A DNA stretch of 64,000 nucleotides from Bombus terrestris (GCF_910591885.1 NC_063282.1:1304001-1368000); one strand, 5' to 3'; shown: positions 12,901 through 27,073, numbered from the stretch's first letter. The notes: a model not told the origin generated them from the sequence alone. Program-made: numbers and translations.

Positions 12901-15885
12901 CGTGCGCGAATCGTGGTTCGCGGCGTACACGTGCCATACACTTCGTTAAATTTTATTCGCTGTAATTGTGCGACTGCGTCATGTCGAGGCTGGCCCTCGG
13001 TTCGACTCGAACCTCGAGTCGAGTCGACGCTGGGCTTCATCCAGCCCTTCTCTCTTTAATTACATCCTCGTCGGAGCTTAAGACCGACTCGCCGAATCGA
13101 CCCTCCTCCTCCTCCACCCTCTTTTCCTACGTTTTTGCTGCCGCGCCGTATACCGGAACTCGACGCGACCGTTTCGAATCGCGACCGTGCGAGACTAAGC
13201 CACCGAGAAAGAGACACCCTCTTGTCAACGGATCTTTTACCGCCGTTGCCTCGTTAGTCGAATGTTAATGAGAAAAATCTTCGTTATCCGACATTCGAGC
13301 GAAACGTTTGCTCCGAACGGCGGCTCTATCGCCCGACTATCGTACGCGCGTGTCGTTCCTCCTTCCCTAGGCCGGTTCTTCCGCTTCGAATAATAATTCC
13401 TGGGCGTTGTGCCGCGCGAACAAGACAGTCCCGCACGGAGAGAACACGTCTTTCATCTCCGTTCAGACGGAATTTGTCCCATTGGGAGATCGGCTTGTTT
13501 CCCGATTAGAAAAAGATAGGGTGAAAGGACGGGAGACATGGTCGATTCGTAACGCAGATAAAATAGGTGGAAATTCGCGAAAAGCGTGGTTCGATCTTAA
13601 ACGAGGCTGCTCCGTATGAAGCGTGGTACGGTGCAGTGACGCGTTCCAACGAATCCCAACAGTTCTCCTAACGACGTCGCATTCCATTACACCGCTTTAA
13701 ATTCGTCACTTTAACTCGCGTTAACGTCGTTTCGTTACGCGACAACGCTACGATATTTCGTTTAGTCTGGAATTGAAAATTACTACCGCACGAACGCGTC
13801 CCAAAACGGCGCGGCGATTGCAACGTGAATATTTAATGCAACGGCAATCATTGGAATTCGGTTGGTAAATTAGCACCATATCGATTTCGCGTGTATGCAA
13901 AGGCACGGTCGGCCCACCGTCATACGTATAGCTAATTACGTGTTTCCGGGACAATGGACGTAAAAATAATGGAGATAACGGGACGCGCGAAAGCGTAGAC
14001 GCTATCGAGGGGCGATCGAAACCGAACGATTCGACAAGGATTCTCTCTAGTCCGGTGCTCTTCGAATGGAAGATGGAAAATTTTCCCGTTTTCCGATTTA
14101 TCCTTTCACCTGGAAACGGTTTATTGGCGAGCGATGCGTTCGAGTGGAAAGGAACGGGCTGAATTACGGAAGCGATAAAAAACTAACGGCGGCTAGGTGT
14201 CGGACTAAGTAATCGTGGACATAAAACATGCGACGGATTCCGCTAACGAAAACCCGGCTCTTTCTCCGTCGTAATTAACGAGTCGAGCGGTAATCTACGA
14301 CAACGGTGGAATTAACGGCAACCGTGAACGGACAGAAACACGCATCGCGCGACGATACGGTTTGCATTCGGTACAGCGGGTCTGGACCTTATCGAGACAC
14401 GTGCACACAGACAAACAGCGACTGCGACTTTCACGGATGTATCGATGACGCGTGATCGCGAAAATACTAGAAGGGAGGGGTGAGGGGGAGGAAGGAAGGC
14501 TGGAACGTGTGGCGAATCGGTGATTAGTCGTTATCGTAAAGAGGAGAATAAAATCTTGCAGCGACTTTACTGCAACCGACTGCGGATATTTCGTTTCCGG
14601 CTCGAGGAGGTCCAAATAGTCGGCGAATCGAAGTTGAAAAGCGCTGAAATCGCACTTTCTCGAGTACCTTTCCAGGAACGCGAGCGAGGAAAACGAGCGA
14701 GGCAGGCTACAAAAGCAAAAGGGAGGGAGGACAGAATGGCGAGAAGGAGGCAAGGAGAGAGAAAGGGGGGAAAGGCGGTAAAAATGATTAGAGCTTATTG
14801 CCGTGCGTGTGGGCAACGAGAGCTCGCGGTTGCGGCTACAGTTACAAAGCTGTAAAACGGTAAACCAGAGATCGACTGGAAATAATTAGACCGTGGCGAA
14901 CGTTAGACGCGTTCGCGTCTCTTTGGTCGTTGTCCGGTGAACACGATAAGCGAGCACAATGCGAGGGGACTATCGACGCTCGAACGTCGAACGCAACGAC
15001 GTGACATTTGGAAGAATTGCGAGAAGCGAGAAGAGACAGAATCGAAGACGGTCAATTACGATACTCTTGGGAAATAACGATCCGTCGATAAGCGTCTTCG
15101 TGTTCGATGGAAAATGAGACGAGCACTCGAAGACGATATCGGCGTGCATTTATCAAAGAAGAATACGGTTTGTACGATGCTAGAGGGCGAAGAGGCTGCG
15201 GCTACGGTTGGAGAGAAGGCGAAACAGAAACCGCAAGAGGGCAAGTTACACGGAGTGTGGAGGAAACGAGGAGGAAAAATGATGAGCCAGAAATAATTAG
15301 CGAGGTTGCAGAGCGCAGCCGACCGAACGCAGATGTGCCAAGTCTGTATGAAAAATTAATGACATCCCGTTCTCGGCAGTCTCTTTCCCCTCGCCGCCCC
15401 TAACCCTTTTTTACTTCCCTAGCGCCAAGTTTATTCCCTCTTCGCTATTTTTTTCTCTCCTTTTTACTTAAGCCCGGTTTCCCTTTATTGCCAACCCTCT
15501 TTTGACGATCTCGCGTGTCTCGACGAAATTTAGCCGCGCCACGATCCCCGATAGGCTCTATAATTATCCCGTTTTATCTTCATCAGGTAGGGTGGGTCTG
15601 GGGGAACAACTCGCGACCAAGGAAGCGATATAACCTTCGTTCAACCGTTTACTCCCAAGAACGTTTTCCATTCGAGGTCCGGCACACTCGAACCGCGGTT
15701 ATTTGTCCTTCCTATCCTCCAACGCGTAGCGCTACCTTCTTCGTTTTAATCGCCGATTACCCTTTCTACCTGTTCCATTTGCCGCTTTCTACTCCGTGCC
15801 CGTTTCCCCAATCTGTCACCTTCTTTTTTTATTTGTCTCCATTACGCGCGTCCATCATTTTTCCCTTTGCCTATTCTACGCCATC
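9961..15885. other. No recognisable gene; CpG-rich DNA
   Basis: Many overlapping frames on both strands with no domain. Good-looking acceptors (for example TTTTTTCCAG near 12768) are not followed by frames I recognise. Confidence 0.55.
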
Positions 15886-15942
15886 GTCTCGTCTCGTCTC
15901 GTCTCGTCTCGTCTCGTCGCCTCTCTTCGCGTCTCGTCTCGC
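15886..15942 (+). repeat. (GTCTC)n pentanucleotide repeat
   Basis: Six or so tandem GTCTC units (15886-15917), a short break, then two more units up to about 15942. Confidence 0.85.
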
Positions 15943-17374
15943 CATGTCAAAACTGCGACATCGTTTTTCATATTTTTGCGCTGCACAACGATCGATAGGT
16001 TACATACGCGACGATAGCTCGATCCGCTGCTTCGTAACAACAGAAGCAACGATCGACGCCCGTAAAGGCAGAATCACTGATGCGTTTAAAACGATCGCTC
16101 GGCCAGTTATCGCTTCTATATCGGAATGCGTTGCACGTTCCCTCTTCTTTGTCTTTGCCTACGTCGGAACAAACATTCCGGGCAAAACGTTTGCCCCTGC
16201 CCTACCCTCGTAAACCGAACTTGTTTGGTAAACTAGAAAGACCCAAGAGGAATCGTGGCGCACCGACGCGAAAATCAAAATTGTAGGTTTCCCGCGGACC
16301 GGATGCTTCGTTTAACGAGGCATGTATGCGCGATTCCCGAACACCACCGCAAATGGACCGATGGAGAAATATTTACAGTTAATATTATCCCATTATAAAA
16401 GCAGCGACCATCCTGTCGCGTTCGACGGCCGACGTTATAACGCAGATATTGATAAACGAGAGAACTGACGCGTCTGTTCGGCATAATACGGATAATTTAT
16501 GATCGTGAGAGCGCGACCGAGTTCCTCTTCTACTCGGCAATTAACTCGTCGATTTCTATCCCCCGCGGATATCTTCCAAAAGCTCCAACGGCTTTTGATA
16601 TATCTCGGCTACGTGCATCTTTTATTTATTTATGCAAATCCATTCTCTTCGGCGGATCGTCTTTACCGCCAAGTTTACCGTCTCTGAAAATTTCATATGT
16701 AATTCTTGCATCGCTCTCCTATACGTACGTTTTCGTTCGCATGTATCAGAACGCTTGCAGGAAATGAGGTACGCTTTTGCTATTTTAGAAAAAAAAGTTG
16801 TTCGAATCGCCAAGAACTATCGATAAATTTTACCTATTTTACCTGTCGAGTATAATCTTGCACCAAGATAGATATCGATCGCCCCGATCGATTCTGACAT
16901 TCGAAGGTTATAGGTTTTCTAGCGTGTCGGCGATGAACGCGATATTCCGATCGATCGTTCGTTTCCTTGACAGTTTGGGCCAATTATCGCAGGATGAAGT
17001 GGAACAGAGTCGCATACGCGATTTCCTTGACCTCGGTTGCGCGAGGCCAACCGCCACGATTCCTCTTTTATTTTTACCATCTTCGAGTAGCTGCAATTAG
17101 CCGATGGGACTTAATTCCGGCATCGTCATCAGGATCGTGGCGCTCGGTAAATTTCACGAGTTGACTGGCGATCTCGGAATTCGTCCGTTTAATTATTATC
17201 TTTGCACCGTTCGTGCTCCTTGACGCGAGATTTTTATTTTTCCGCTTTCCAACGACTTTTCGTCTTTCTCTTCCGTTGTTTCCCTTCCCCCGCATCTCTT
17301 TTTCCCTCCCTCGTCGCAGACTCGCGTACCGGAACGCCATAAATTCTAGCCATCCTACTCTCTTGCTCACCACC

Positions 17375-17424
17375 CTTTTCCTCTTCCTTTTCCTCTTCCT
17401 TTTCCTCTTCCTTTTCCTTTTCCC
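17375..17424 (+). repeat. TTCCTC-type polypyrimidine repeat
   Basis: Alternating CTTTTC/CTCTTC units with no purines, about 540 nt below the donor of the candidate minus-strand exon at 17962. Confidence 0.8.
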
Positions 17425-17961
17425 CCTGGTTCCCTTCTTTGTACCTTTCGTTCTCCTCTTGCGTATCCCTTTTCGGGTTGCGCTCCTCGTTCTATCGCAT
17501 TCGTGTACGAGAAAAGCCGCGACAATGCCGAAGAAACGGCAGAACGTAATTAGAAAAAGTGTCGTTTCTAAACCGTTCCTTTATATTCTTCGCTTCGTTC
17601 GATGCAAAGCGAAAATCGGCGTTCGTGCGTTTCGCTGCCGTTCGACGTTTCCACGTTTCTCTCCTTTCCGTGGAAAGATTATTTTCAGCCGGAGGTGTCG
17701 GCAAGGGCACGAAGGTAGAGAGCAAGAGGATTTGCCGTTATCTGCGTGTATTCGCGGCGCAGATCGCAGATACTTGGGAAGCTGGAATCGACGCGAGACG
17801 AGGGTCGCGTGTCTATAACTAGAAGGTAGATAGATATCGAGGAAATCGCGGTTCTCAAAGCAGAAAGTAGTCGCTACTTCTTTCTATAACGCTTTTCTCC
17901 GTTTTCTTCCAAGCGAAATTCGGACGAAAGAATTAAGTTAAGATCGTGTAAAGCTACTTAC

Positions 17962-18007
17962 CCTTCTGCCCGAGGAGCACGGCGATTAAGAACAGCACAA
18001 AATCCAT
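17962..18007 (-). CDS. Possible first coding exon encoding a signal peptide (partial gene)
   Basis: On the minus strand an ATG in good context (A at -3, G at +4) opens the peptide MDFVLFLIAVLLGQK plus the first base of a glycine codon. The exon ends directly at the consensus donor AAGG|GTAAGTAGC. The peptide has the acidic start and hydrophobic core of a signal sequence. The intron phase (1) is the one usual behind signal-peptide exons of secreted and Ig/Fn3 surface proteins, which in insects often have very long introns. I could not identify a second exon on the minus strand below 17956. The product is therefore unknown; this may be chance. Confidence 0.35.
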
Positions 18008-20499
18008 CGTCGGATACGTTCCTCGGTCGATCGAATCTCGAGATCGTGGACAACCTTCGCTTTCACCTATCCAGTGTCAGTGTTCGATTCTTCGATTTTC
18101 GTATTCCGTGTAACTCAGTCCTCGACCCACATTCAATTCCTCCTTCTCAACGGGCAACGACGATCGCCGACGATCTACCGCAAACACACACGTACGTACG
18201 TTCACAACACTGTGTAAACGATATTATCGTATTACCGAATAAGAAACGAGTTTTCCAACGAGCCCGTCGCGTTACGACATCCTAAGATTACTCCAGCGAG
18301 TAAAAGGGACAGAATCGTTGCGGCGGCTGTACCACTGTCGTCTTTGTTTCGGCCTACTTTTATCTGGCGACTTTTTGTCGCAAACACCTCTTTTCACGCT
18401 GCCAATTCTTGCTTCGACGCCTCTCGCCACGAAAAACAGTCTCGACCCCTGCGTCTCGGAATCATCTCTAACAGAAAGCGTGTTAGGCTAAAGGATTTCG
18501 CGTTTTCTTGGTCCGTGGCACGAACGAACGACGCTGTAATATGCGAAGAGAGATGCGTCGTCGCGCCCCGACCCCTCGTGCTATTGCATCTCGCACCCTC
18601 GTCGAGAGGGTTCCTCCTCGACTTCGTTTAAAAGTCGTCTCGAGCGTTAAATACTTGTGGCCGGGATTTTGAAGTTTCCGCGATTTCCGAGTAGCGCCGC
18701 GTCATCCGATCTCTGGTTCGATAGCATCGCCGACGATAGTTTGGCACCGAGACAGATCCGTTAAGAGGGCGGGTAATTTTCAGCGGAATCTCGTACGACG
18801 ATCGCAACGTCGACGAAAAGTAACGGTCGAGGATATTTCGGTTCGTTCGGACCCACTCGAGCAACCAAGAAATTCTCGTCTCGAATTTCGCACAATTATC
18901 GAAATATATTTCGTCGCGGTCTTCCCGTTCAAGCAATCGATCTCAGCGGCTGTGCAACTCGAAACGAATTAAACGAACAGTTCCGGGAATAATGCGAGAC
19001 GTCGGTACGGAAAATCTGGCTACCTATTTTCGTTTCGAGGAACACCGAACGAGCAAGAGAGAAAGAGGGGGAAGGTGCGAGAGACGACCGGAGAAGGAAA
19101 GGGGCCGGTGTGGTGGAAAGAGAAAAACGAAAGTATGCCGGCGTACGGAAGGTACGGGTTTTAAATGCAACTTGTTGCAATCTCGCCGAAAGCTCCGAGC
19201 TCCTTCGACTAGGAACGCGCACGTGTGTCCTTCCCTCGGCGAGCACGCGTGTTCGAACACGACGATCGACTGTAACGTCCGAAGGTTGATCTCTCGCGAA
19301 TTCGTCGACGAAATTTACGCGTGCATTCGCCGGTTTTTCTCGCGCACGAATCACACCGCTGCGACGATACGTATAACCGTGCTGGATGTTTGATTTTTGC
19401 CGAGATCGTCGACCGAACTGTCGTGGAAACTGCTATCGGAAGAGAAACGACGCAGGTTGTCTACCGCGGACGGAATGAAATCTCGAGGTCGGCCAATACC
19501 TCGGGTAGACGAACAACGGCCAAATTATTAACCGAGGTAGACGGATGTTTGCTGGACGATACCGGATCGTTTGGAATCGCTCGGAATCGCTCGGCCGATC
19601 CTTTGTTTTTCTCCCGTGACACGTGCACGAGAGCGGCCGTGAGCTGGACACATGCACACGCCGATTCGATTCTCTTTCGCTCTCCTCTCTTTCTCTCTCT
19701 TCGAACCTCCTCCCGTTTCCGACCGTGTGACGCGAATGCGTATTGATTTGACCGAGACTATTCCCTTTCGGATCCATTGAAAGAAGGGGTGGAGCGTAGT
19801 GGGTGTACCTTGGTTCGTTTATTTGTTGACATAATTGCAGCGACACGATCAATTCTTCACAGTCGACTCCCTTTTACGTGACCAACCACGCGATCGCTAG
19901 ATCGATAATACACGACCAGGTCCGCCTCGTCGCGACCGCCCGATTCCGTACCTACGCGAACCACGTTCGATTTGCTCGCACGTACTCCGTGATCCTTCGA
20001 TCGCACGAGATTTCCCCCACCGCCGTGCTTAATCGAATTTCAAAGTTCTCACAGGGACTAAACGTTGATCTTCGATTGGGATTAAGAGCGGCTTACCGCA
20101 ACGCCGTCGATAGCCGCTACTTCTGCCAAGGCTACTTCCGATTCATCGGCTACACACGACCGTTGTCCTTTCGCAAGCCGGCGCGATCCGGACAAAACGC
20201 GATCGATCGGTTGCAGATCGATGCGTGGAAAAGCAAGAAAGCGGAAAAATAGCAAGTTGCGAACGACGACAGAGTATCCACGTACGAGGCAAAGTCAACG
20301 ATCGATCGTCAAAGTTTCGGCGACCAGAGGACGATCGAGAGTCCGTTCCAACGGCAGAGATCAAGAACCCGCGAGATTCGAATTCGCAAAGGACGGTGCG
20401 AGGCCGACGATCGATGTCGTCCGCCTTCTATATCCGAATTTCCCGTTCGACGAGAGACAGGGGCGAGTGCGATTCGCATCAGCGAAGACGCGACGTAAC

Positions 20500-20520
20500 G
20501 CGGCGCGGCGCGGCGCGGCG
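20500..20520 (+). repeat. (CGGCG)n repeat
   Basis: Four tandem GC-only pentamers within the most CpG-dense stretch of the window (about 20.2-20.7 kb). Confidence 0.8.
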
Positions 20521-23500
20521 TGACGGACCGATTCGAGGACCGTCTCGGAGGGAAAGTTCGCGTCGCGGATGGCCGATGCCGACTACGAAAGCTCGACGTC
20601 GCGCCAGTTGAGGACTGTGCGCCGGTAGGTCGCATACCTGGGCGCGTGCGCGTTACGAGTCGAGCAGGTGCGAAATGCACGCGGCTGTCTATACCGAAAG
20701 CTCTGACACGCGCGTGCAACGACACCGAGCGACGTGGAACCACGGTTACGATCTGAACTTTGCTTTTCGACGTTCGATCGAATCTTTGTCGGTACGCGGA
20801 TAATACGAAGCCGCCATAAGCTGCGTGAAACGGTGGTCTTTCGTTTCTCGAATATTTCTGCGAAGCATTCAAAGACAGCGACGTCGAGTCGATACGGGCA
20901 GAGTATTTTTGCGATATTTTTGTTCGATCGAGTGGCGCGAAACGACGATCAACTTTAACTTCGTTTCTCGTTCGGCCGTTCGCGATATGTTTTTTAAACG
21001 ATAATAGATATAACAGCACGTTTCGTAATTATCAATATCCAGTTGCGTTCGCTAACCAGTCCTCGTACAATACCGGTCGATACGAAACAACAATTAATTC
21101 CACTCTGATTGTTATTAGTATTCACGGCTTTGGCAACGTGTTCCATTTCCGATCGGGTTGGTCGAGGTTTTTCGCACGGCAAATTGAAAGTAATACGAAA
21201 CGTTACGGAATTTCGGATCGATGCGACTTAGCGAAGGTGCGCTGATAAAAACACGACGATAAGCGTTCCGCGTAAATTTTGACTTTCGCCGCCGAAATCC
21301 CGGACGCGTACGTATAGTTTTGCATGGCCGGTAATTCTATGCATTCGCTATTCGGGATCCTGTAAATGTAGCAGACCAGAGAGAAGTAACGACCTGAATC
21401 GTGCATTCGATTAATTGTTGGCAAGATCGAAGAGAAACGTAGAGGCCGATAGGCGAAACAATTATTCCGTTGTTCCGCTATGCCGGGAAAAGCCGATGCG
21501 CACGAATGGATTCGAGGGGTACTTTAAAGGCGATAATAAGCTCGGTCGTTCGTAAACGCGTGCCGCGGGGAAATCTTCGTAAATGGAAAAAAGAGGGGAA
21601 ATTAACTTTCTACCGTTTTCTTCCCTCGACGATCCGTCCACGGAGCGAGATCCCTGCTTTCTGCTCGGCAAAAGGAGCGCGTTTCCCGGCACCGTTGCGG
21701 AATCTCACGGCCCGGCCGTTACAGCTACGAATGCAGTAGATCCAGCCGACATAAAAATTTCTTTCCAACGGGATAATCGTTTTTTCCCTGCTTCTCTAGG
21801 CTTCGTTCTCCTCCACTTTGCTTCACTTTGTTCCGCAAACTGAAACTGACGCAACAGCCAATTTCGTTCGTTACGGTAACGATAACGGTAATTGTTAACC
21901 GTGCGCGTTCTACATGCGGTGAGTAGCGAACGACGAAGGGGAGGATACTCTCTCGTTCTCGGGATCAAAGCTGCTCCTCCTCTCGATGACTCGCGACCGC
22001 TTTGCTTCGCTGTTCGCCGGTGTCGTTTTTCTGTCGGACTCGCGGGCAAACGTCGAAGCCTGAATCCAAACGTCAACGTCGAGACCCCTGCAAAAACGAA
22101 GAGAGCACAAATTTTCTTTATCTCTATGATAATAATTTTCTCATAATTTTCTCATAATCTTCCAGGGGGATACAACGTATACTCGATAGAAGGGAAGGTT
22201 AATATTTTCAGTTTCACAACGATTATCGTAATTCGACAAACGCGTGTTATTTTATTATTTCTTGCATGATGCTTGGCCCGAACAACTGAGTCGAACAACG
22301 CCGGCGTGTTACTTTCTCTTGATGCACCTAAAGTACGCGATACTTTTTCACTCTTGCGTTATTACGTCAAAGACTAATGGTGTCATGTAATTAGACTGCG
22401 GATTTTTATGCAATTTCCTGCTCTTATAAAGGGAACGGGAGAAACGACGAACACGCGTAGCGGATATCTACGCGGCAGGTGAAAAGAATTTGTTTCGCTT
22501 AGAGAAGATTGTTACGAGTAGACTGCACTTTGAATATTTCATACATCGTGGCACGAAAAAAAGGGCACACGATCGTTTGATCGCGCAAAGTTCAAGATTG
22601 AGTTTTAAGACGTCGAAGGGTGGTGAAACGGTGACTCAAAGGACCCGGTTACTCTATGCGATAATACGTTTGTCGCACAATCAACAGATACCCGGGTAAA
22701 ATCGTTATATCTAGGCATTGAAGAGGGAAGGTTGGTAGGAACGCGAAGAAACACAGTGGAACACGTCGAAATCCTGTTCCCTTTATGCTCGTTGCGGTGC
22801 TCCTTTGAAAACAGTTGCGGTACAAATCCCAGTTCGTAGGTATAGACGATAAATTCCATTGTGGTTTGCAACGGATTGAGAAGACAGCGAAATTGTTTTC
22901 GCTGAAAACCGCGCATATGGCCGAGCCAACGATTTGCGGTTACGCCATCAAAGACGTTGTACTTTGGCCAGCAGCTTCTACGAAATTGGCGTAAATCGAT
23001 TATCCGTTCATTAATCGACCCACGCGCGCACGATAAACGATCGAGTCCGCGAGCCGGGGAAATGGCAGGACGGACGCTCGGAAATTACGTCGAAATACCG
23101 GTTCGAGAGAGACGGACGCAAAATCGTATACGTCTTTCTTATTGGCGGTTCGTCCGAATATCGACGCGTTCCACCTCTCCGTCCGTTTTCCTTTTCGTTT
23201 TCGTTCTCGTTCTGGTTCTCGGCGGTGCGGCCGTCGTTGCATCTACCGAGATATTGCCTCCTACGCCAACCAGACGTTTGGTTAGCCAACGGCAGACTGT
23301 GATCGTTCTTTGTTAAAATCCTGCTTATCTTCGAATGAATAATTCATCGTCTCGTTTATCTTTTCGTGGCGGTGGCGCTCCGCGAAACGGTCAACGTTAA
23401 AAATAAAATTAACATAAAACGAGGCCAGAAATGTGATTTAAGATGAGTAAAAAAACTCCTTCGCCGGTTGAGATCTCGGTTGAGAAACGGGACGCTAAAG

Positions 23501-23678
23501 TTCACTAGTTCACCGGTTCGCTCGCTGTTGCGATCAATTTCCAGTCGCTGGACTATATACAAACGTAAATAAGCTAGTCGAAAGTATAAATAAACAAATG
23601 TAACGCAAATAAAGAAGTAAAGGAGAACGTAAATAAATAAATCGATATGCCATAACCCGCACGCGATATCGTGTCGTG

Positions 23679-23697
23679 TTTTTTTTTTTTTTTTTTT
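23679..23697 (+). repeat. T19 homopolymer
   Basis: A run of 19 T shortly before a CAG at 23706-23708. Together they resemble a 3' splice site (see findings). Confidence 0.85.
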
Positions 23698-25126
23698 CAA
23701 ATTCTCAGGATGGATCGCGATCTAGAGGACGACGACGTCTCCCGTGTAACTGTTACTGGACGCGATCGAACGCGCGTCGATATAAATTCAAATCTCGTGG
23801 CACGCGCATATCGATTTCAACGACCATCTGGTGTAATTAGCGAATTACAACAGTGGGCAGCTGCGCGTTAAATGGCGCGAAACGGTAACACGACATGCTG
23901 GCCGTGTAACAAGAACAACGCACGGCCTGGAGGCGTGCGTTGCTTTCTCTCAGACAGATTGCAATGTAGTCTGAAAGCGTTCGATCGACGTTTCGAACGA
24001 ATCGCCGAGCAATTCCTTCTCGCCGACAAACTTCCGTAAGTGTAACCCGCGTTCGTACGTAGCAGCTCGCGCGCTACTTAACCCGAATAAATAGGAATGT
24101 TGCGCGTCTGCTGGAAGATAGTATCGACCATCGTTTCCAGCTCGTCGCACTGGCAAACTCCTCCTCTTACACCTTCCCCGACTTCTGCCCTTCTCTCTCG
24201 TTGCTAGGTTTCTCTCGCTTTCTCGTTGGATGCTCGCTCGCGCCCTCCGTCTCAAGCCCTGTTGCACCACCTCGAGCAACCTGACCGTCTGAAACGTAAC
24301 CTGGCGGGCGGAAGGGGCGCGAAGGGACGGACGACCGGAGACCGAACTCGAGGGTGTAGCTTTCACGACCTTTCCAGGCTACGGAGTTAATATTTATCGA
24401 GGCTGCCTGTAATTTTCTTGGGAGCCGGCTGCGTACCCCCTCGCCGATGTTGCCCGGGATGGAACTAGAGGGAAGAGAAAATAATTAAGGTAACTCCGAC
24501 CAATCCTCGTGTATTCGGCGCTACGATATTTCTTTTTCCGACTCTTGGTCGACCGAGACGCTTTCCATTCAACGAGCAGGCCCGATGGATCGTTCCGGCG
24601 AGATCGTTCAAATTATTGACTTTGCCTCGTACCTTTCTTTTCTACTCGAGCCGAGTAATCGAGAGACTGGTTCGCGAATTTTACGACTTCGCGTACGTTC
24701 AGCACGCGTTCGTGCCTCGTCTTCTCTCCCTCGGAATCGATTCCTGTTTGCACAGGTATCGGAACATTGTTTTCTTTTTTCTCGCTCTTTCGCTCGTTCA
24801 TCGACGTACGTTGCCGCGGGATACCGAACGGTGCGGTTCCGTTTCATCCATCGGCGTTCCAGGCTTCCAGCACCGATCTAAGCTCTTCTCCGATAGAAAG
24901 AAGACACACTGTCGCTCCGTCGTAAAACATACCCACGATCGTGATACACCGCCATGCTACGTAACTACGATACACGACCGAGTATGAGAATAATCGCGCC
25001 ATGTACCAGCCAACGCGGCTAGAAAAGTGAAAACTAGTTACGAAGCATGAGGTATAGCCCAGCGAGAGGGTATCAACAAGTTCGCTCGTTTCGACGGCGA
25101 ACAATGACAGGCTGAAGGAAGGCGGG

Positions 25127-25175
25127 AGGCACGAGGCTCGAGGCACGAGGCACGAGGCACGAGGCACAAGGCACG
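25127..25175 (+). repeat. Heptamer minisatellite (AGGCACG)n
   Basis: Seven tandem 7-bp units. Five are perfect AGGCACG, one is AGGCTCG and one is AGGCACA. Confidence 0.9.
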
Positions 25176-27048
25176 AGGAACCCCATTCGAGACTAGAATC
25201 GCTACCTACGGTTCTCGTTGTATTCCTGCTCGTTGCCTGCTGCTTGATTTACAACGTAACGCGACCGCGTTTCCTATCGGCCACGATATTCCCACCTGCC
25301 TCTCTCGATTAATCGGTCCACCCGGTCGCGGTGTTAATTTATAGGCGCGTCGATCGGTTGGCGCGAATCGTCAACAAGTGGCCGATTCCCTACCAGCAGA
25401 ACGCAAGGTGAAAACCGGACGGGGCAACGCGAATTCCGATTCCATCTTTTTCTCTCGAATCGGCCGCGCGGTTCCGAAATCCTCGCTCCTGGCTTCGGTT
25501 CACCTAGTTACACTGACATCGATCGTGCCACGGGGTCGAAATAAAGCGAACAAAAAAGGCCAGAGCGGCAGCAGCAGGAAGGGAAAAAGCGAAAAAGGGA
25601 ATAAAAATTAACGGTAAAACGAAGGTTCTTGGAATGGAGCGATGTTGGGCTGGCGATCCTCTGGGAGGCCGAAAATGCACTTTTTATCGCGCTACATCTC
25701 GTATGCGCCGCAGTATCAGGCCCGCGCATACATATTTCCTAGCACGTTTCCCGCACGTAGCTCGTTCTACGGCCACGTCCCTCGTTCTCGATCGTCTCCT
25801 ACGGCTGGGTAAACGTGCAAGGTCGACCGTGCTCCCGCCTTTACGAAGTATCGAAGAATCAACGAACCGTTCCACGAGAAGACAGAAGCGACCAGGTCCT
25901 GGTAGCCGTTCGAGCCCACGACTCGACACGCTCTCCTAAAATTCTCCGTGGATCTCGCAAGCGACGCTGCCGTTCGCGCAAAAAAGACCACGAGTGGCGA
26001 CGTCCGCTTGGGACAAGTTTTTCTTCGGGAAACACGTACACCGGAGTATATTAATCTAGCCAGCGGGCAAGAAAGTACGAAAAGTAAAGTCTTTTTGCGG
26101 TGCTCGTTCGGAGGGGAGTAAGCAGTGCCATCGGATCTTCCGGTAGCGCGCCTGGCATTCCCAGTGTACGGCGACAAGAAGATTAAGCGGCCTCTCTTCG
26201 CCGAGCCGTCCCTTCCGGCATTTAGTCGTTGTCGAAAGAACACGAGAAACTGAGGGCACCTCCGCACCAAACCGGAGACGTACATATCTCCAAGCTGATA
26301 GGCTGGATCCATTTATCTTTACCGTTTTTAAGCAACGAGCCTGTTGTGCTACGTCTACGAGATTATGGTTACTTCTGACGGAGATTTCGCGATTCGCACG
26401 ATCCTAAATATCGGCACATCTCTTTTGAATTTCACTAGTCTGTGCGAATCAAAGCGATCCGAAAAGATAAAAAGTGACTCGCGAGGAATTCAGGCTAACG
26501 CAACGGAGAAGAAGGGGCAAATGGGGTAAAAAAATTAGCTTGTAATCGATAAAATAAAAAAAATAAATAGTTCAATTCGCCAACGTACTCTCTAGTTTTC
26601 GAAAGAAGGATTTATGGAATCCGTTTTTAAACTCGATTAAAAATCAAGACGTCGCACCTTTGACTCGGTAACGCATGCTGTTCTTAATGACTTATACGCG
26701 ACGCAATTTCCAGCTCGAGTCGGTGGAACGCACACCGCACCAGCACCAGTCTTTAATCAATTATGCAAATGATTTGCGGACTGCCGCTGTACTTCCTTCC
26801 CCTTGCGTCACGAGGACGCGCAATCCAGAGTTCCCTTTCCCTTTGTAGCCGACATCCCCCGTGAACCATACCTCCTGGCCGAATACTCGTCTCACTCCCG
26901 TCCCATAGCAACATCGCGTGCTTTCCGCCGCTTCTTTCGTTTTACTCCTCGCCAAAACTCGCGACTTGTTTATTAAAACTTTCGAATTAACTCGTTTTAG
27001 ACACGTTCGTTTTCTACTTTGGTCGACCGCGATATATTATTTAGCAGT

Positions 27049-27073
27049 TCTCTCTCTCTCACTCTCTCTCTCT
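27049..27073 (+). repeat. (CT)n microsatellite, interrupted
   Basis: CT run with one A interruption. Confidence 0.85.

Larger units (their letters stand above)
18008..25126. other. No recognisable gene; most CpG-dense part of the window
   Basis: If the minus-strand exon at 17962-18007 is real, the promoter and 5' UTR of that gene lie at the low end of this stretch. I found no clear TATA or initiator. The 236-codon minus frame at 20309-21019 is Arg/Ser-rich with no domain and is treated as chance. Confidence 0.5.

Noticed and set aside
15515..16213. 232-codon plus-strand frame
   Set aside because: It runs through the GTCTC repeat and low-complexity pyrimidine DNA, giving Ser/Phe/Arg-rich nonsense with no recognisable family.
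20309..21019. 236-codon minus-strand frame
   Set aside because: It lies in the most CpG-dense stretch and is Arg/Ser-rich throughout, with overlapping frames on the other strand. It has no domain.
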